The notes under the pieces: model-generated
What the model saw: the letters and a program-made list of their open reading frames with translations, nothing else
Database searches by the model: none
What the model was told of the DNA's origin: nothing
Position numbers and translations under genes: made by a program
Assembly (NCBI GenBank): GCA_016703325.1
Contig: JADJCH010000033.1
Span: 1 to 64,000 of the forward strand
DNA length: 64,000 nt
Direction of reading: 5' to 3'
DNA from: Burkholderiales bacterium
GTDB taxonomy: Bacteria; Pseudomonadota; Gammaproteobacteria; Burkholderiales; Burkholderiaceae_C
Part shown: positions 52,404 through 60,779 of the stretch, piece by piece
Position numbering within the stretch: position 1 is the first letter of the stretch
How the letters are laid out: each line of letters opens with the position of its first letter

Positions 52404-52961
52404 TCAGTTCAGGGTGGCCTCGCCAAAGGTGGTGTCCCACTCGGCCAGGGGCTCTTCCAGCGGCAGGCGCAGCTCGACGAAGTATTCGCGCTCCTTCGGG
52501 AAGGCGAACACCGGCAGGCCGGTTTCTGCCTCGATGGCGGCGATCACCTCGGCGGCCCGCTCGGGGGACTCCGCCCCGACCACGAACCACATGTTGAGGG
52601 CATGGTCACGGCGGTAGTTGTGCGCCACCTCGGGGTGGGCGTTGACCTGGGCCACCACGGCGCCCCAGCGGGCGGGGCTGACCTGCAGGGCCGCCAGCAC
52701 GAACAGGCCGCCGGCGCGTTCGATCTGGAACAGCGGGCCGAAGCGGGTCAGCACGCCCTGGGAGAGCAGGCGGCGCAGGCGCTCGATCAGGCCGTCCTCG
52801 CTGAGGCCAAGTTCGGCCGCCACCTGGGCGAAGGGCCGGTCCACCAGCGGGAAGCCGCCATGCAGCCGGGTGAGGATGCGCCGGTCCATCGGGTCCAGCC
52901 GCAGCGCGTTGTCGGCGCCGGGGAGCCGGTCTTGGGAACGCTCAGGCACAGGCATGGTCAC
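52404..52961 (-). CDS. nirG: siroheme decarboxylase subunit (Lrp/AsnC-like)
   Basis: 185 residues. HTH region (LDPMDRRILTRLHGGFPLVD), then LTRFGPLFQIERAGGLFVLA and VAHNYRRDHALNMWFVVGAE, ending FVELRLPLEEPLAEWDTTFG. This is the NirG branch. Its start overlaps the 3' end of nirDL by 20 bp. An alternative start two codons downstream (MPVPE) would not change the fold. Confidence 0.88.
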   Translation of the reverse strand: MTMPVPERSQDRLPGADNALRLDPMDRRILTRLHGGFPLVDRPFAQVAAELGLSEDGLIERLRRLLSQGVLTRFGPLFQIERAGGLFVLAALQVSPARWGAVVAQVNAHPEVAHNYRRDHALNMWFVVGAESPERAAEVIAAIEAETGLPVFAFPKEREYFVELRLPLEEPLAEWDTTFGEATLN

Positions 52962-54063
52962 TCTCCTGTTTCAGTGGGGACGGTGGGAGCGGCAATGGGA
53001 ACGACAACGGGAACGGCTGCGGCAGCGCCGCGCGGAAGCGGCTGGCACCGGTCTGCTTGAAGCGCCGGCTGGAGAACAGCACGTTGCGCGGCCGGTCGGC
53101 CAGGCCGGCCAGGGCGATGCCGTCGGCCAGGTGCTGCAGCACGCCCAGGCGGTCGCGGCCATGCACCATGCAGTAGAGGTTGTAGGGCCAACCGTCGGCG
53201 CGGGCGCGGCGGTAGGCCAGGGTGACCCCCGGGGCGGCCGCCAGCGCGGCACCGCAGGCGTCGACCTGGTCGTCGGGCACGTTGAACACCGTCATGGCGT
53301 TGCAGCCCCAGCCCAGCTCATGGTGGCGCACCACGGTGCCGAAGCGGCGCAGCGTGCCGGCGTCGCACCAGCTGCGCAGGGTGGCCAGGATGTCCTCGGC
53401 GCTGCGGCCCAGTTGGCTGGCCCAGTCGTCGTAGGGCTGCGCGACGATCGGCAGGCCCTGCTCGGCCAGGGCGGCCAGCGGCAGGTCGGCGGCAGTCACT
53501 GCGGCGCCCCGACGGGTGGAGCGGTGCGCCGGGGAGCGGAACGGAGCGGTGGGGGTCGAGGAGGTGGGGGCCCGCTCGCCACTGCGCAGGTCGAAACCCA
53601 GGTCGATGCGGTAGGGCCGCAGCATCGGCAGGCGCAGCGTGGCGCAACCGGTGGCGGCCTCCAGATCGACGATGGAGGACTCCACCTCCGCCGCGTCGGC
53701 ACCGGTCATCACGAACCAGAGGTTGTGGCGGTGCTCGCGCTCGTAGTTGTGGTTGACGCCGGGGTGGGCGGAAACCCGGTCGGCCACGGCCTGCAGCCGC
53801 TCGGTGGGCACGGCCATGGCGGCCAGCACGCTGGCCCCCCCGGCGCCGGCGGCAAACACCGCGCCGATGCGGCTCAGGCTGCCGTCGGCCACCAGGCGGC
53901 GATAGCCGGCCAGCACGGCCTCCGTGCTGCAGCCCAGCTCGGCGGCGATGCGGGCAAAGGGCTCGCGCTCCAGCGGGAAGTGGTGCTGCCAGGGGTTGAG
54001 CAGGGCCAGGCGGAAGGCCTCCTGAGCGGCGTCGTCGGTGGGGCTGCGCTGCGGATCCAGCAT
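52942..54063 (-). CDS. nirDL: fused siroheme decarboxylase NirD-NirL
   Basis: 373 residues from ATG 54063 (MLDPQRSPTDDAAQEAFRLA). Two AsnC-type modules are joined in one frame. The first (about 1-165) has GVNHNYEREHRHNLWFVMTG; the second (about 195-345) has VVRHHELGWGCNAMTVFNVP and AYRRARADGWPYNLYCMVHG. They are linked by a Ser/Thr/Arg-rich spacer. Fused NirDL is known in several denitrifiers. A Pro/Leu-rich tail ends the protein. Confidence 0.9.
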   Translation of the reverse strand: MLDPQRSPTDDAAQEAFRLALLNPWQHHFPLEREPFARIAAELGCSTEAVLAGYRRLVADGSLSRIGAVFAAGAGGASVLAAMAVPTERLQAVADRVSAHPGVNHNYEREHRHNLWFVMTGADAAEVESSIVDLEAATGCATLRLPMLRPYRIDLGFDLRSGERAPTSSTPTAPFRSPAHRSTRRGAAVTAADLPLAALAEQGLPIVAQPYDDWASQLGRSAEDILATLRSWCDAGTLRRFGTVVRHHELGWGCNAMTVFNVPDDQVDACGAALAAAPGVTLAYRRARADGWPYNLYCMVHGRDRLGVLQHLADGIALAGLADRPRNVLFSSRRFKQTGASRFRAALPQPFPLSFPLPLPPSPLKQESDHACA

Positions 54064-54154
54064 CGGGGCACCTGTTACCTGTGGGGGTGGACGTTGCGGG
54101 GGACTGAGGGGGGCTGCGGAGTACGGCGAGCTGTGATCCGGCACATCGACCGGG

Positions 54155-55432
54155 TCAGAAGCCGGTGCGGGCCGCGCGGGCGGTGAAGAAGATGCCGCTG
54201 GGCGCATCAATCTCCAGCTGCGCCAGCGGTTCGAGCCGCTGGGTGTCGTAGACCACCACGCGGCGGTCGTCGCGGGCGCTGATCCACACCGCCTCGCTGC
54301 GCGGCGTGAACTCCATGTGCAGCACCGCCTTGCCGGGCTCCAGGGTGCGCACGACGCGGCGGCTGGGCACGTCGATGACTTGCACGCGGTGGTAGTCCGG
54401 CACGGCGAAGTTGACCCAGACCTGCCGGCCGTCCGGCCGGGCGATCACGAACACCGGCTGGCCGGCCACCGGCACGCGGGCCACCTCCTGCCAGGTGTCG
54501 GTGTCCACCACCAGCACCTCATGGCGGCCGATGGCCGGCAGCCAGGCCAGCCGGCCGGCCACCGCCCAGCCGCGCAGGTGCGGCATCTTGAACACCGGCA
54601 GCGGCTGCTCGCCACGGCCGTAGCCGCCCAGGATGCGCTGCACCCGGGGCTGCTCGTCCCAGAGGTCGAGCAGGGCCAGGCCGTCTTCGCCGAACAGGCC
54701 GGCGATGTAGTGCCGGCCGTTGGGTGTGACCAGGGCGTCGTACGGCTGTCGGCCGATGCCGTTGAACTTCGTCACCTTGGGTGCGGCCGGGTCGCTGCAA
54801 TCGGCCACCCAGATGGCGTCGGCGTCGAACAGGCTGTAGGCAAAGCGCCGGCCAGGCAGGTCCACCAGGCCGACCACCCGCGACAGGCGGCCGGGGGCGA
54901 ACTCGGCCGGGATGTCGCAACGCAGCGCCAGCGTTTCGGCGTCGAACACCTTGACGCCGCCGGGGGTGTAGTTCTGCGCCGCCACCAGCGTGCCGTCTGC
55001 CGAGATGGCGCCGCCGATGGAGTTGCCGGCCTGCATCACCCGGGCAACCAGGCGCTGCGTCAGCAGGTCCACCTTGCTCAGGCCCCCATCGCGGCCGAAC
55101 ACATAGGCATAACGCTGATCGCGGGAGAACACCACCGAGGCGTGGGACAGATCCCCCAGCCCGCCCACCTCGCCCAGCACGCTGCGGCTGCTGCTGCTGA
55201 CGATGGACAGCGCCCCGCGGGCGCGCTGCACCACCACACCCAGGTCGCCACTGCCGCGCAGCAGGCCCGCAGCCGCGGGCTCGGCGGACACCGGGGAGGC
55301 GGAGGTTGCCGGTGCGAGGGACGGAGCCGACGGGGCCGATGGGGCCAATGCGGCCGCGGCACAACCGCCCAGGCCCATGGAAGTAGACAGGCCGGCGAAC
55401 AGTCCAGCCGACAGGCAATCACGCCGTTTCAT
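54155..55432 (-). CDS. nirF: heme d1 biosynthesis protein NirF
   Basis: 425 residues from ATG 55432. An N-terminal signal with a possible lipobox (SMGLGGC) is followed by an Ala/Pro/Ser linker. An eight-bladed beta-propeller follows, similar to the d1 domain of NirS (ASVVFSRDQRYAYVFGRDGG, GVKVFDAETLALRCDIPAEF). NirF acts in the periplasm as a dehydrogenase in heme d1 formation. Its ATG overlaps the nirC stop by 4 bp. Confidence 0.92.
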   Translation of the reverse strand: MKRRDCLSAGLFAGLSTSMGLGGCAAAALAPSAPSAPSLAPATSASPVSAEPAAAGLLRGSGDLGVVVQRARGALSIVSSSSRSVLGEVGGLGDLSHASVVFSRDQRYAYVFGRDGGLSKVDLLTQRLVARVMQAGNSIGGAISADGTLVAAQNYTPGGVKVFDAETLALRCDIPAEFAPGRLSRVVGLVDLPGRRFAYSLFDADAIWVADCSDPAAPKVTKFNGIGRQPYDALVTPNGRHYIAGLFGEDGLALLDLWDEQPRVQRILGGYGRGEQPLPVFKMPHLRGWAVAGRLAWLPAIGRHEVLVVDTDTWQEVARVPVAGQPVFVIARPDGRQVWVNFAVPDYHRVQVIDVPSRRVVRTLEPGKAVLHMEFTPRSEAVWISARDDRRVVVYDTQRLEPLAQLEIDAPSGIFFTARAARTGF

Positions 55433-55860
55433 TGGGAACCCTCCTCCGGGAAGCCGCGGCGCAGCTGCTCGGCGATCCAGCGCGCCTCGGCCTCGGAGAT
55501 CATGGAACGCCAGCCGGGCATCGGTGTGCCGGGGCGCCCCTGGTAGATGGTGGCCACCAGCGAGTCCAGCGGCCAGTCGGCCAGGGCCTCGCGGGTGATG
55601 GCGGGGCCCAGCCCGCCGGTGAGCCGCATGCCATGGCAGGAGCCGCAGTCCTGGCGCACCATGCGCACCAGCGTGTCGCGGCGGGCCGGCTCGCTGGCCT
55701 GCGCGGCCGGTGGCAGCGCTGCACCCGGCAGCAGCAGCAGCAGCGGCAGAAGCACGGCCGGCAGCCCCGCCCTGCGCGCGGCCGGGAGGCCGGACGCCCT
55801 GCCCACCAGCGGGGCGCAAGCCGGCATCGCGGTGGGCACTGAGGTGGGCAGGCGGGACAT
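55429..55860 (-). CDS. nirC: cytochrome c of the nir cluster (NirC-like)
   Basis: 143 residues from ATG 55860 with a long N-terminal signal region (GLPAVLLPLLLLLPGAALPP). One heme site CGSCH is followed by the distal Met region GRPGTPMPGWRSMISEAEAR. A small monoheme cytochrome next to nirF fits NirC, which donates electrons to NirS or to heme d1 assembly. An FNR/Dnr-like box lies about 103 bp upstream, so this may be the first gene of the nirC-J operon. Confidence 0.85.
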   Translation of the reverse strand: MSRLPTSVPTAMPACAPLVGRASGLPAARRAGLPAVLLPLLLLLPGAALPPAAQASEPARRDTLVRMVRQDCGSCHGMRLTGGLGPAITREALADWPLDSLVATIYQGRPGTPMPGWRSMISEAEARWIAEQLRRGFPEEGSQ

Positions 55861-55928
55861 GGCTGAAGCTCCTGAATCCGGCCCCGCTCCATTTGCTGCT
55901 GATCTGCTGCAGCAGCGCTGCAGGGCCG

Positions 55929-55942
55929 TGATCGCATGATCA
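55929..55942. promoter_or_regulatory. inverted repeat upstream of nirC
   Basis: TGATCGCATGATCA has 5-bp arms around GCAT. Its half-sites resemble FNR half-sites but the spacing is two bases longer than the FNR consensus. It lies 69 bp from the nirC start. Confidence 0.3.
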
Positions 55943-55962
55943 ACGTCAAGCCCGGGCGCAGC

Positions 55963-55978
55963 GATGAACTGGTTCAAG
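55963..55978. promoter_or_regulatory. FNR/Dnr-like box upstream of nirC
   Basis: The 15 bases tgaactggttcaaga (55965-55979) are identical to bases in the box upstream of nirS. Arms TGAA and TTCA flank a CTGG centre, matching the TTGAN-N4-NTCAA pattern of CRP/FNR/Dnr proteins except at the outer left base. Its position before nirC supports co-control with nirS. Confidence 0.6.
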
Positions 55979-56016
55979 AATTCGCGCCCCCCTGGGGCCG
56001 GCGCGCCGGCAAAGGG

Positions 56017-56400
56017 TCACTCGACCCGGATTTCACCCTTCATTTCGGGGTGGGGACCACACTCGTAGGGGTATGTGCCGGGTCGATCGAAACGCTGCTG
56101 CCAGCTTTCGTCCGGGAAGAAGCGCTCCGACTCGAACCCCTGCGGCCCCAGCAGCCGCACGCTGTGGGCGGTGCGCTTCTCGCGGTTGATCCAGCGCACG
56201 GTGCTGCCCACAGGCACGGTGACCCGATCGGGGATGAAGCGGTAGTCGCGGATCTCGATGGTGACCACCGGTCCCACTGCAGAGGCCGCGGCCCCAGGTG
56301 CAGCCAGTTGGGCCCGCACCATGCCGGGAGCCGACAGCAGCAGCAGCACAGCGGCAGCACACAGGCGGATCGAACCCCGCCGGTCGTCAGAGTGTTGCAT
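56017..56400 (-). CDS. exported plastocyanin-like cupredoxin
   Basis: 127 residues from ATG 56400 with a signal peptide (LCAAAVLLLLSAPGMVRAQL). A cupredoxin fold follows with copper ligands His (TAHSV), Cys (YECGPH), His, and Met (PEMKG). It lies between nirB and nirC on the same strand, so it may be an electron donor to NirS, in the way azurin/pseudoazurin are. It is an insertion relative to the classic nirSTBMCF order, in the place where NirM sits. Confidence 0.85.
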   Translation of the reverse strand: MQHSDDRRGSIRLCAAAVLLLLSAPGMVRAQLAAPGAAASAVGPVVTIEIRDYRFIPDRVTVPVGSTVRWINREKRTAHSVRLLGPQGFESERFFPDESWQQRFDRPGTYPYECGPHPEMKGEIRVE

Positions 56401-56607
56401 GGTGCGCCACAGCCTCCGAAATGAAAAATGGCCGACAGCCTCGTGAAGAGAAAGTCGGCCCAACGAGGAGTCCCATCGCTGACCGGTGCCGATCCTGGAC
56501 CGCACACCGCCCTACCCCCGGACTCCCCGACATGCCCGGTGCGACCACGACGACGCCCGCAGGGAGCGTCGCCACCGGTCGGATCACGCTCAACCCCCGC
56601 GGGGAAT

Positions 56608-57471
56608 TTATTGCTTGGCCGCGGTGATGTCGGCCTTGGCGTCGATGCCCAGCGTGTAGCCCAGCGACACCTGGTGGAAACGCCCGCCGGCCCAGTCGTC
56701 GTGCACCGCAAAGCCGAAGTTCACCGTCTTGCCGGCGGCCAGGGCCACGTCCCCTTCACCACCGCTGAGCTTGCGGGTGAAGACCACCACCCACTCATCG
56801 CCCTTCTTCTCGCCCTTGGCGTCGACCAGGGCCTTGCCGCCTTCCATGACGCGCTTGTCGGCCACGTAGCCGTCGAACTTGCCGCCCTTGCTGGTCCACT
56901 GGACCAGGTCGTAGTACTTGCCGGAAGCCAGGCTGCCGTCCTTGACGTACTTGGTCTTCTTGTCGTCCTTGCCCTCGGGCATGGTGCGGGCGTCAACGTG
57001 GCAGGTCTCCCAGCAGCCCGACAGGTTGGCCCGCTCGACCTTGTTGTCCTCCAGCATGAAGGCCAGCTTCACCTGGTTGTCCTTGTCCATCTTCTCGCCG
57101 CCGCTGGCGGCAGGCTGCTTCCAGCTGAAGCGCAGGTAGAGGTTGGCGCCGTCGTGGGCGGCCTGCACGTTCACAGGCACCGCGGCGGCCTTGCCCTTGA
57201 TCGGCTTGGGCTCGATCTTCTGGCCCGAGGCGATCTTTTTGCCCATGTCGCCGGTTTCTTCATGGTGGCAACTGGCGCAGGACTCACCCTTCTTGAGGGC
57301 GCGGGCGCCGCCGTGTTCGGTGCCCTTGGTGATCCACTCGATCGGGGAGACCCCCGGATAGAAGGCCGTGATGGTCTTGGCCGGGACCTTGCTCCAGTCC
57401 GGAGCGGCGGCCAGCGAGGAGCCGGCCACCAGGGCCAGCGCAGCAGCCAGTGCGATGCGTGTCGGTTGCAT
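56608..57471 (-). CDS. nirB: diheme cytochrome c-552-like (NirB; ethylbenzene-dehydrogenase-related domain)
   Basis: 287 residues from ATG 57471 with AAGGAACC upstream. A signal peptide ends SSLAAA. Two heme sites, CASCHH near residue 65 and CWETCH near residue 150, lie in a beta-rich domain of the ethylbenzene-dehydrogenase gamma-like family (NLYLRFSWKQPAASGGEKMD, VNFGFAVHDDWAGGRFHQVS). Its position after nirT matches NirB (cytochrome c-552) in Pseudomonas stutzeri-type clusters. The gene name rests on that order. Confidence 0.75.
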   Translation of the reverse strand: MQPTRIALAAALALVAGSSLAAAPDWSKVPAKTITAFYPGVSPIEWITKGTEHGGARALKKGESCASCHHEETGDMGKKIASGQKIEPKPIKGKAAAVPVNVQAAHDGANLYLRFSWKQPAASGGEKMDKDNQVKLAFMLEDNKVERANLSGCWETCHVDARTMPEGKDDKKTKYVKDGSLASGKYYDLVQWTSKGGKFDGYVADKRVMEGGKALVDAKGEKKGDEWVVVFTRKLSGGEGDVALAAGKTVNFGFAVHDDWAGGRFHQVSLGYTLGIDAKADITAAKQ

Positions 57472-57482
57472 GGTGGTTCCTT

Positions 57483-58073
57483 TCACTCGTCGTCTTCTTT
57501 CATGCCTTGCGGCTTGTGGTGGGCGATGCCCTTGTGGCAGTCGATGCAGGTATCGCCATCCTTCCTGGCCATCTCGTGGGATTTCTTGGCGCGCGGCTTC
57601 TGGCGCTCGGCATCCATCGCGTCCATCGAGTGGCAGTTGCGGCACTCCAGCGACTGGTTGGCCTTCATGCGCGCCCATTCACTCTCGGCAAGCTTCAGTC
57701 GCTTGGCCTCGAACTTTTCGCGGGTGTCGATGGTGCCGGTGAGCTTGCCCCAGACCTCGCGCGAAGCCTGGATCTTGCGCAGCATCTTCGGGCCCCACTC
57801 CTTGGGCACGTGGCAGTCCGGGCAGGTGGCCCGCACACCGGTGCGGTTGGTGTAGTGGATGGTGTTTTCCTTGTACTCGGCGTAGACGTTCTCTCGCATC
57901 TCATGGCAGCTGATGCAGAACGCCTCCTTGTTGGTGGCTTCCAGCGCGGTGTTGAACCCACCCCAGAAGAGCACGCCGAACACAACGCCGACCAGCAGCA
58001 GGGTCAGCACCGAGTATTTGGAACTGGGCCGGCGCAGCAGCGCCACAAGCCCATTGCTTTGCTTCTCACTCAC
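57483..58073 (-). CDS. nirT: tetraheme cytochrome c, NapC/NirT family
   Basis: 196 residues from a GTG at 58073, chosen because GGAGGA lies 7 bp upstream; an upstream ATG in the open frame has no such site. One membrane anchor (LTLLLVGVVFGVLFWGGF) is followed by four CxxCH hemes: CISCH, CPDCH, CRNCH and CIDCH. NirT passes electrons from quinol or the bc1 complex to periplasmic NirS. It follows nirS by about 107 bp. Confidence 0.92.
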   Translation of the reverse strand: MSEKQSNGLVALLRRPSSKYSVLTLLLVGVVFGVLFWGGFNTALEATNKEAFCISCHEMRENVYAEYKENTIHYTNRTGVRATCPDCHVPKEWGPKMLRKIQASREVWGKLTGTIDTREKFEAKRLKLAESEWARMKANQSLECRNCHSMDAMDAERQKPRAKKSHEMARKDGDTCIDCHKGIAHHKPQGMKEDDE

Positions 58074-58180
58074 GTCCAGATCCTCCGGATCCGAAAAACC
58101 GGGTGGCACCCCGGCCGGCCAGGCCGGCCGGGGTGCAGGCAAGGGGCCGCAAAGCCCGCACTGCCCTCCCGGAGGCACGG

Positions 58181-59863
58181 TCAGTAGACGTCGTGCTGGG
58201 TGTTGTAGACGTTGAACTTGCCCGTCGGGGTCACGATCGCCGGATCGGTGATCACCTTCTTGAGCTTGAGCGTCTTGTCGTCGTACACCACGATGGCCGA
58301 CTGGTCGGTTTTGCCGCCCCACAGGCTGATCCACACCTCGTCACCCGCCTGGTTGTATTCCGGGTGGGTGGCGCGGCGCAGGGCCTTGGTCACGGGCAGG
58401 CCGCTGTCCTTGGCCACGTTGAGCTTGACCGGCTCCTTGTTCAGGTCCTTCATGTCGTAGACGTACACCGACTCGGCGTTCTCACGCTCGGGGTTCATCG
58501 GCATGTCGGCCCACAGGTGGGTGGACTTCGGGTGCGTCTTGACGAACAGGTTGCCCGCGCCGCCGGTCTTGAGCTCCTGCACGACCTTCCAGTTGTGCTG
58601 CCTGTACTTGGCGTCGGCCTTCTTCTCGGACGGGGTGGAGATCAGCGTGATCGCGGCATCGCCCAGATGGCCCGTGGCCCAGACCGGACCGAACTGCGGG
58701 TGCACGAAGTTGGCGCCGCGGCCCGGGTGCGGGATCTTCTTGGTGTCCACCAGGGCGGCGAGTTTGCCGGTCTTGGTGTCCACCGCGGCGATCTTGTGCG
58801 AGGCGTTGGCCGCCACCAGGAAGTAGCGCTTGGACTGGTCCCAGCCGCCGTCGTGCAGGAACTTGGCCGACTCGATGGTGGTGGTCTTCAGGTTCTTGAT
58901 GTCGCTGTAGTCCACCAGCATGATCTGGCCGGTTTCCTTGACGTTGACCACCCACTCCGGCTTGGTCATCGACGCGACGATCGAGGCCACACGCGGCTCG
59001 GGGTGGTACTCGCCGTCCACCGTGTTGCCGCGGGTCGAGACGATCTTCTTCGGCTCCAGCGTCTGCCCGTCCATGATCGAGTACTGGGGCGGCCAGTAGG
59101 TACCGCCGATCAGGTACTTGTCTTCGAAGCCCTTGAACTTGGAGGTGTCCACCGAGCGGGCGTCCGCGCCCAGCTTGACCGTGGCGACCGTCTTCGGTTC
59201 TTCGTACCACATGTCGATCAACGTCACCAGGCCGTCGCGGCCGACGGTGTAGATGTAGCGACCGGAAGCCGACAGGCGGGAGATGTGCACCGCATAGCCG
59301 GTGTCCAGGATCTTCCAGATCTGCTTGGTGTCGCCGTCCACCAGCGCCAGCTTGCCCGCGTCACGCAGGGTGATGGCGAAGATGTTCTTCAGGTTCACCT
59401 TGTTCATCTGCTTCGTGGGACGCTGGTCCACCGGCACCAGCAGCTTCCAGGAAGCCTGCATGTCCTTCAAGCCGAACTCGGGCGGCACATCCGGCGTGCG
59501 CTGGATGTAGCGCGCCATGATGTTGATCTCTTCCTTGGTCAGGATGTCGTCGTAGTTGACCATCCCGCCCTCGGTGCCCAGGCCGATGATCTTTTCCAGG
59601 CGGTTGGTACCCAGCTTGAGCGTGCCGCCTTCGGTGACGTTGCCGTCCTTGTCCTTCTTGGACCAGTGCGGCTCCAGGTTCTTGCCGGTGGCGCCCTTGC
59701 GCAGCACCCCGTGGCAACCGGCGCAGCGTTCGAAGTAGATCTTCTTGCCGATCTCGACTTCAGCGGCCGTCATCTCCGGGGCTGCGGCCTGTTGGGCCTG
59801 GACGCCAACTGCGAAGGTCGCCATCAGCGCCGCCGCGAGCCGGTTCAATGTGATTGTGGTCAT
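58181..59863 (-). CDS. nirS: cytochrome cd1 nitrite reductase
   Basis: 560 residues from ATG 59863 with GGAGAG upstream. A signal peptide ends VQA. The c-heme site CAGCH (47-51) lies in the small N-terminal domain. The eight-bladed d1-heme propeller contains the proximal His in GYAVHISRLSASG and the catalytic His pair in GEYHPEPRVAS and KFLHDGGWDQS. It reduces nitrite to nitric oxide in the periplasm. An FNR/Dnr-like palindrome lies 156 bp upstream. No nor or nos genes are in the window. Confidence 0.97.
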   Translation of the reverse strand: MTTITLNRLAAALMATFAVGVQAQQAAAPEMTAAEVEIGKKIYFERCAGCHGVLRKGATGKNLEPHWSKKDKDGNVTEGGTLKLGTNRLEKIIGLGTEGGMVNYDDILTKEEINIMARYIQRTPDVPPEFGLKDMQASWKLLVPVDQRPTKQMNKVNLKNIFAITLRDAGKLALVDGDTKQIWKILDTGYAVHISRLSASGRYIYTVGRDGLVTLIDMWYEEPKTVATVKLGADARSVDTSKFKGFEDKYLIGGTYWPPQYSIMDGQTLEPKKIVSTRGNTVDGEYHPEPRVASIVASMTKPEWVVNVKETGQIMLVDYSDIKNLKTTTIESAKFLHDGGWDQSKRYFLVAANASHKIAAVDTKTGKLAALVDTKKIPHPGRGANFVHPQFGPVWATGHLGDAAITLISTPSEKKADAKYRQHNWKVVQELKTGGAGNLFVKTHPKSTHLWADMPMNPERENAESVYVYDMKDLNKEPVKLNVAKDSGLPVTKALRRATHPEYNQAGDEVWISLWGGKTDQSAIVVYDDKTLKLKKVITDPAIVTPTGKFNVYNTQHDVY

Positions 59864-60018
59864 CGCCAACTCTCCGTCATGCAGGCCACGCACCTTTACG
59901 CGGCCCTCGCAGCACATCAGCCATCGTCTGTTCTTCACCTCGTTCCGATGGGCTCGGTGGGGGCTGCTGATCCCCTCCAAGAGCGTGCGCCATGTTCGAT
60001 CGCAGGGGATGGAGCGTC

Positions 60019-60034
60019 CTTGAACTGGTTCAAG
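60019..60034. promoter_or_regulatory. FNR/Dnr-like palindrome upstream of nirS
   Basis: CTTGAACTGGTTCAAG is a perfect 16-bp dyad with CTTGAA/TTCAAG arms and a 4-bp centre, the geometry of FNR/Dnr/NnrR sites. It lies between nirS and the divergent glutathione transferase gene and shares 15 bases with the box before nirC. Control of nitrite reduction by low oxygen or NO is the likely reading. Confidence 0.7.
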
Positions 60035-60129
60035 ATGGCAGCCCACCTGGGCGGGGACACAACACCCTGAACCGTCCAGAATTGATCAAGGTGAAGTTCC
60101 ATGCAGCCTCACCGTCGAAAGGAACTCCG

Positions 60130-60762
60130 ATGCAACTCGTCATCTCCCCGCGCGCACCCAACCCGCGCCGCGTGCGCATGTTCATCGCCGAGAAGGGCAG
60201 CGCCCTGCCGGACATCGCGTTCGAGGCCATCGATCTGGGCCGGGGCGACCACCGCAGCGCAGAGTTCAAGGCGCTGAATCCGCTGTCGCGGGTGCCGGTG
60301 CTGAGGCTCGACGATGGCCGTGCGTTGGCCGAAACCCGCGCCATCTGCACCTACCTGGAAGGCCTTGCGCCCGAACCCAACCTGATGGGCCACACCTTCG
60401 AGGAGCGCGCCTTCATCGAGATGGCCGACCGGCGCATGGAAATCAGCCTGCTGGCCACCATCGCCAACTGGATCCGCCATGGCCACCCGGGGCTGGCCAA
60501 CCTGGAGCAGCCGCAGTTCCCGGACTTCTCGGCGTCACAGGGGCAGAAGATGCGCGGACTCACCGCCTGGCTGGATGGTGAACTGGCGCGGCAGCCCTAT
60601 GTGGCGGGCGAGCGATTCACCATCGCCGACATCACCGCCTTCTGCGGCCTGGAGTTCGCACGGGGTTTGATGAAGTACCGCCCAGGCGACGAAGGCCTGC
60701 AGCACCTGCAGGCCTGGCGCGACCGGATCGCCGAGCGGCCCAGCGCGCAAGCCGGGGCCTGA
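60130..60762 (+). CDS. glutathione S-transferase family protein
   Basis: 210 residues from ATG 60130. A thioredoxin-like N-terminal domain (ISPRAPNPRRVRMFIAEKGS, then LNPLSRVPVLRLDDGRALAE) is followed by a helical C-terminal domain with RFTIADITAFCGLEFAR. This is the bacterial GST fold. Catalytic Ser, Cys or Tyr cannot be assigned with confidence. It is divergent from nirS and converges on the TetR gene. Confidence 0.88.
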   Translation: MQLVISPRAPNPRRVRMFIAEKGSALPDIAFEAIDLGRGDHRSAEFKALNPLSRVPVLRLDDGRALAETRAICTYLEGLAPEPNLMGHTFEERAFIEMADRRMEISLLATIANWIRHGHPGLANLEQPQFPDFSASQGQKMRGLTAWLDGELARQPYVAGERFTIADITAFCGLEFARGLMKYRPGDEGLQHLQAWRDRIAERPSAQAGA

Positions 60763-60779
60763 GCGCCTGAACCGCGGCC

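Noticed and set aside
60081..60092. TTGATCAA motif as an FNR site before the glutathione transferase
   Set aside because: It has no 4-bp spacer between half-sites, so it does not fit FNR geometry.
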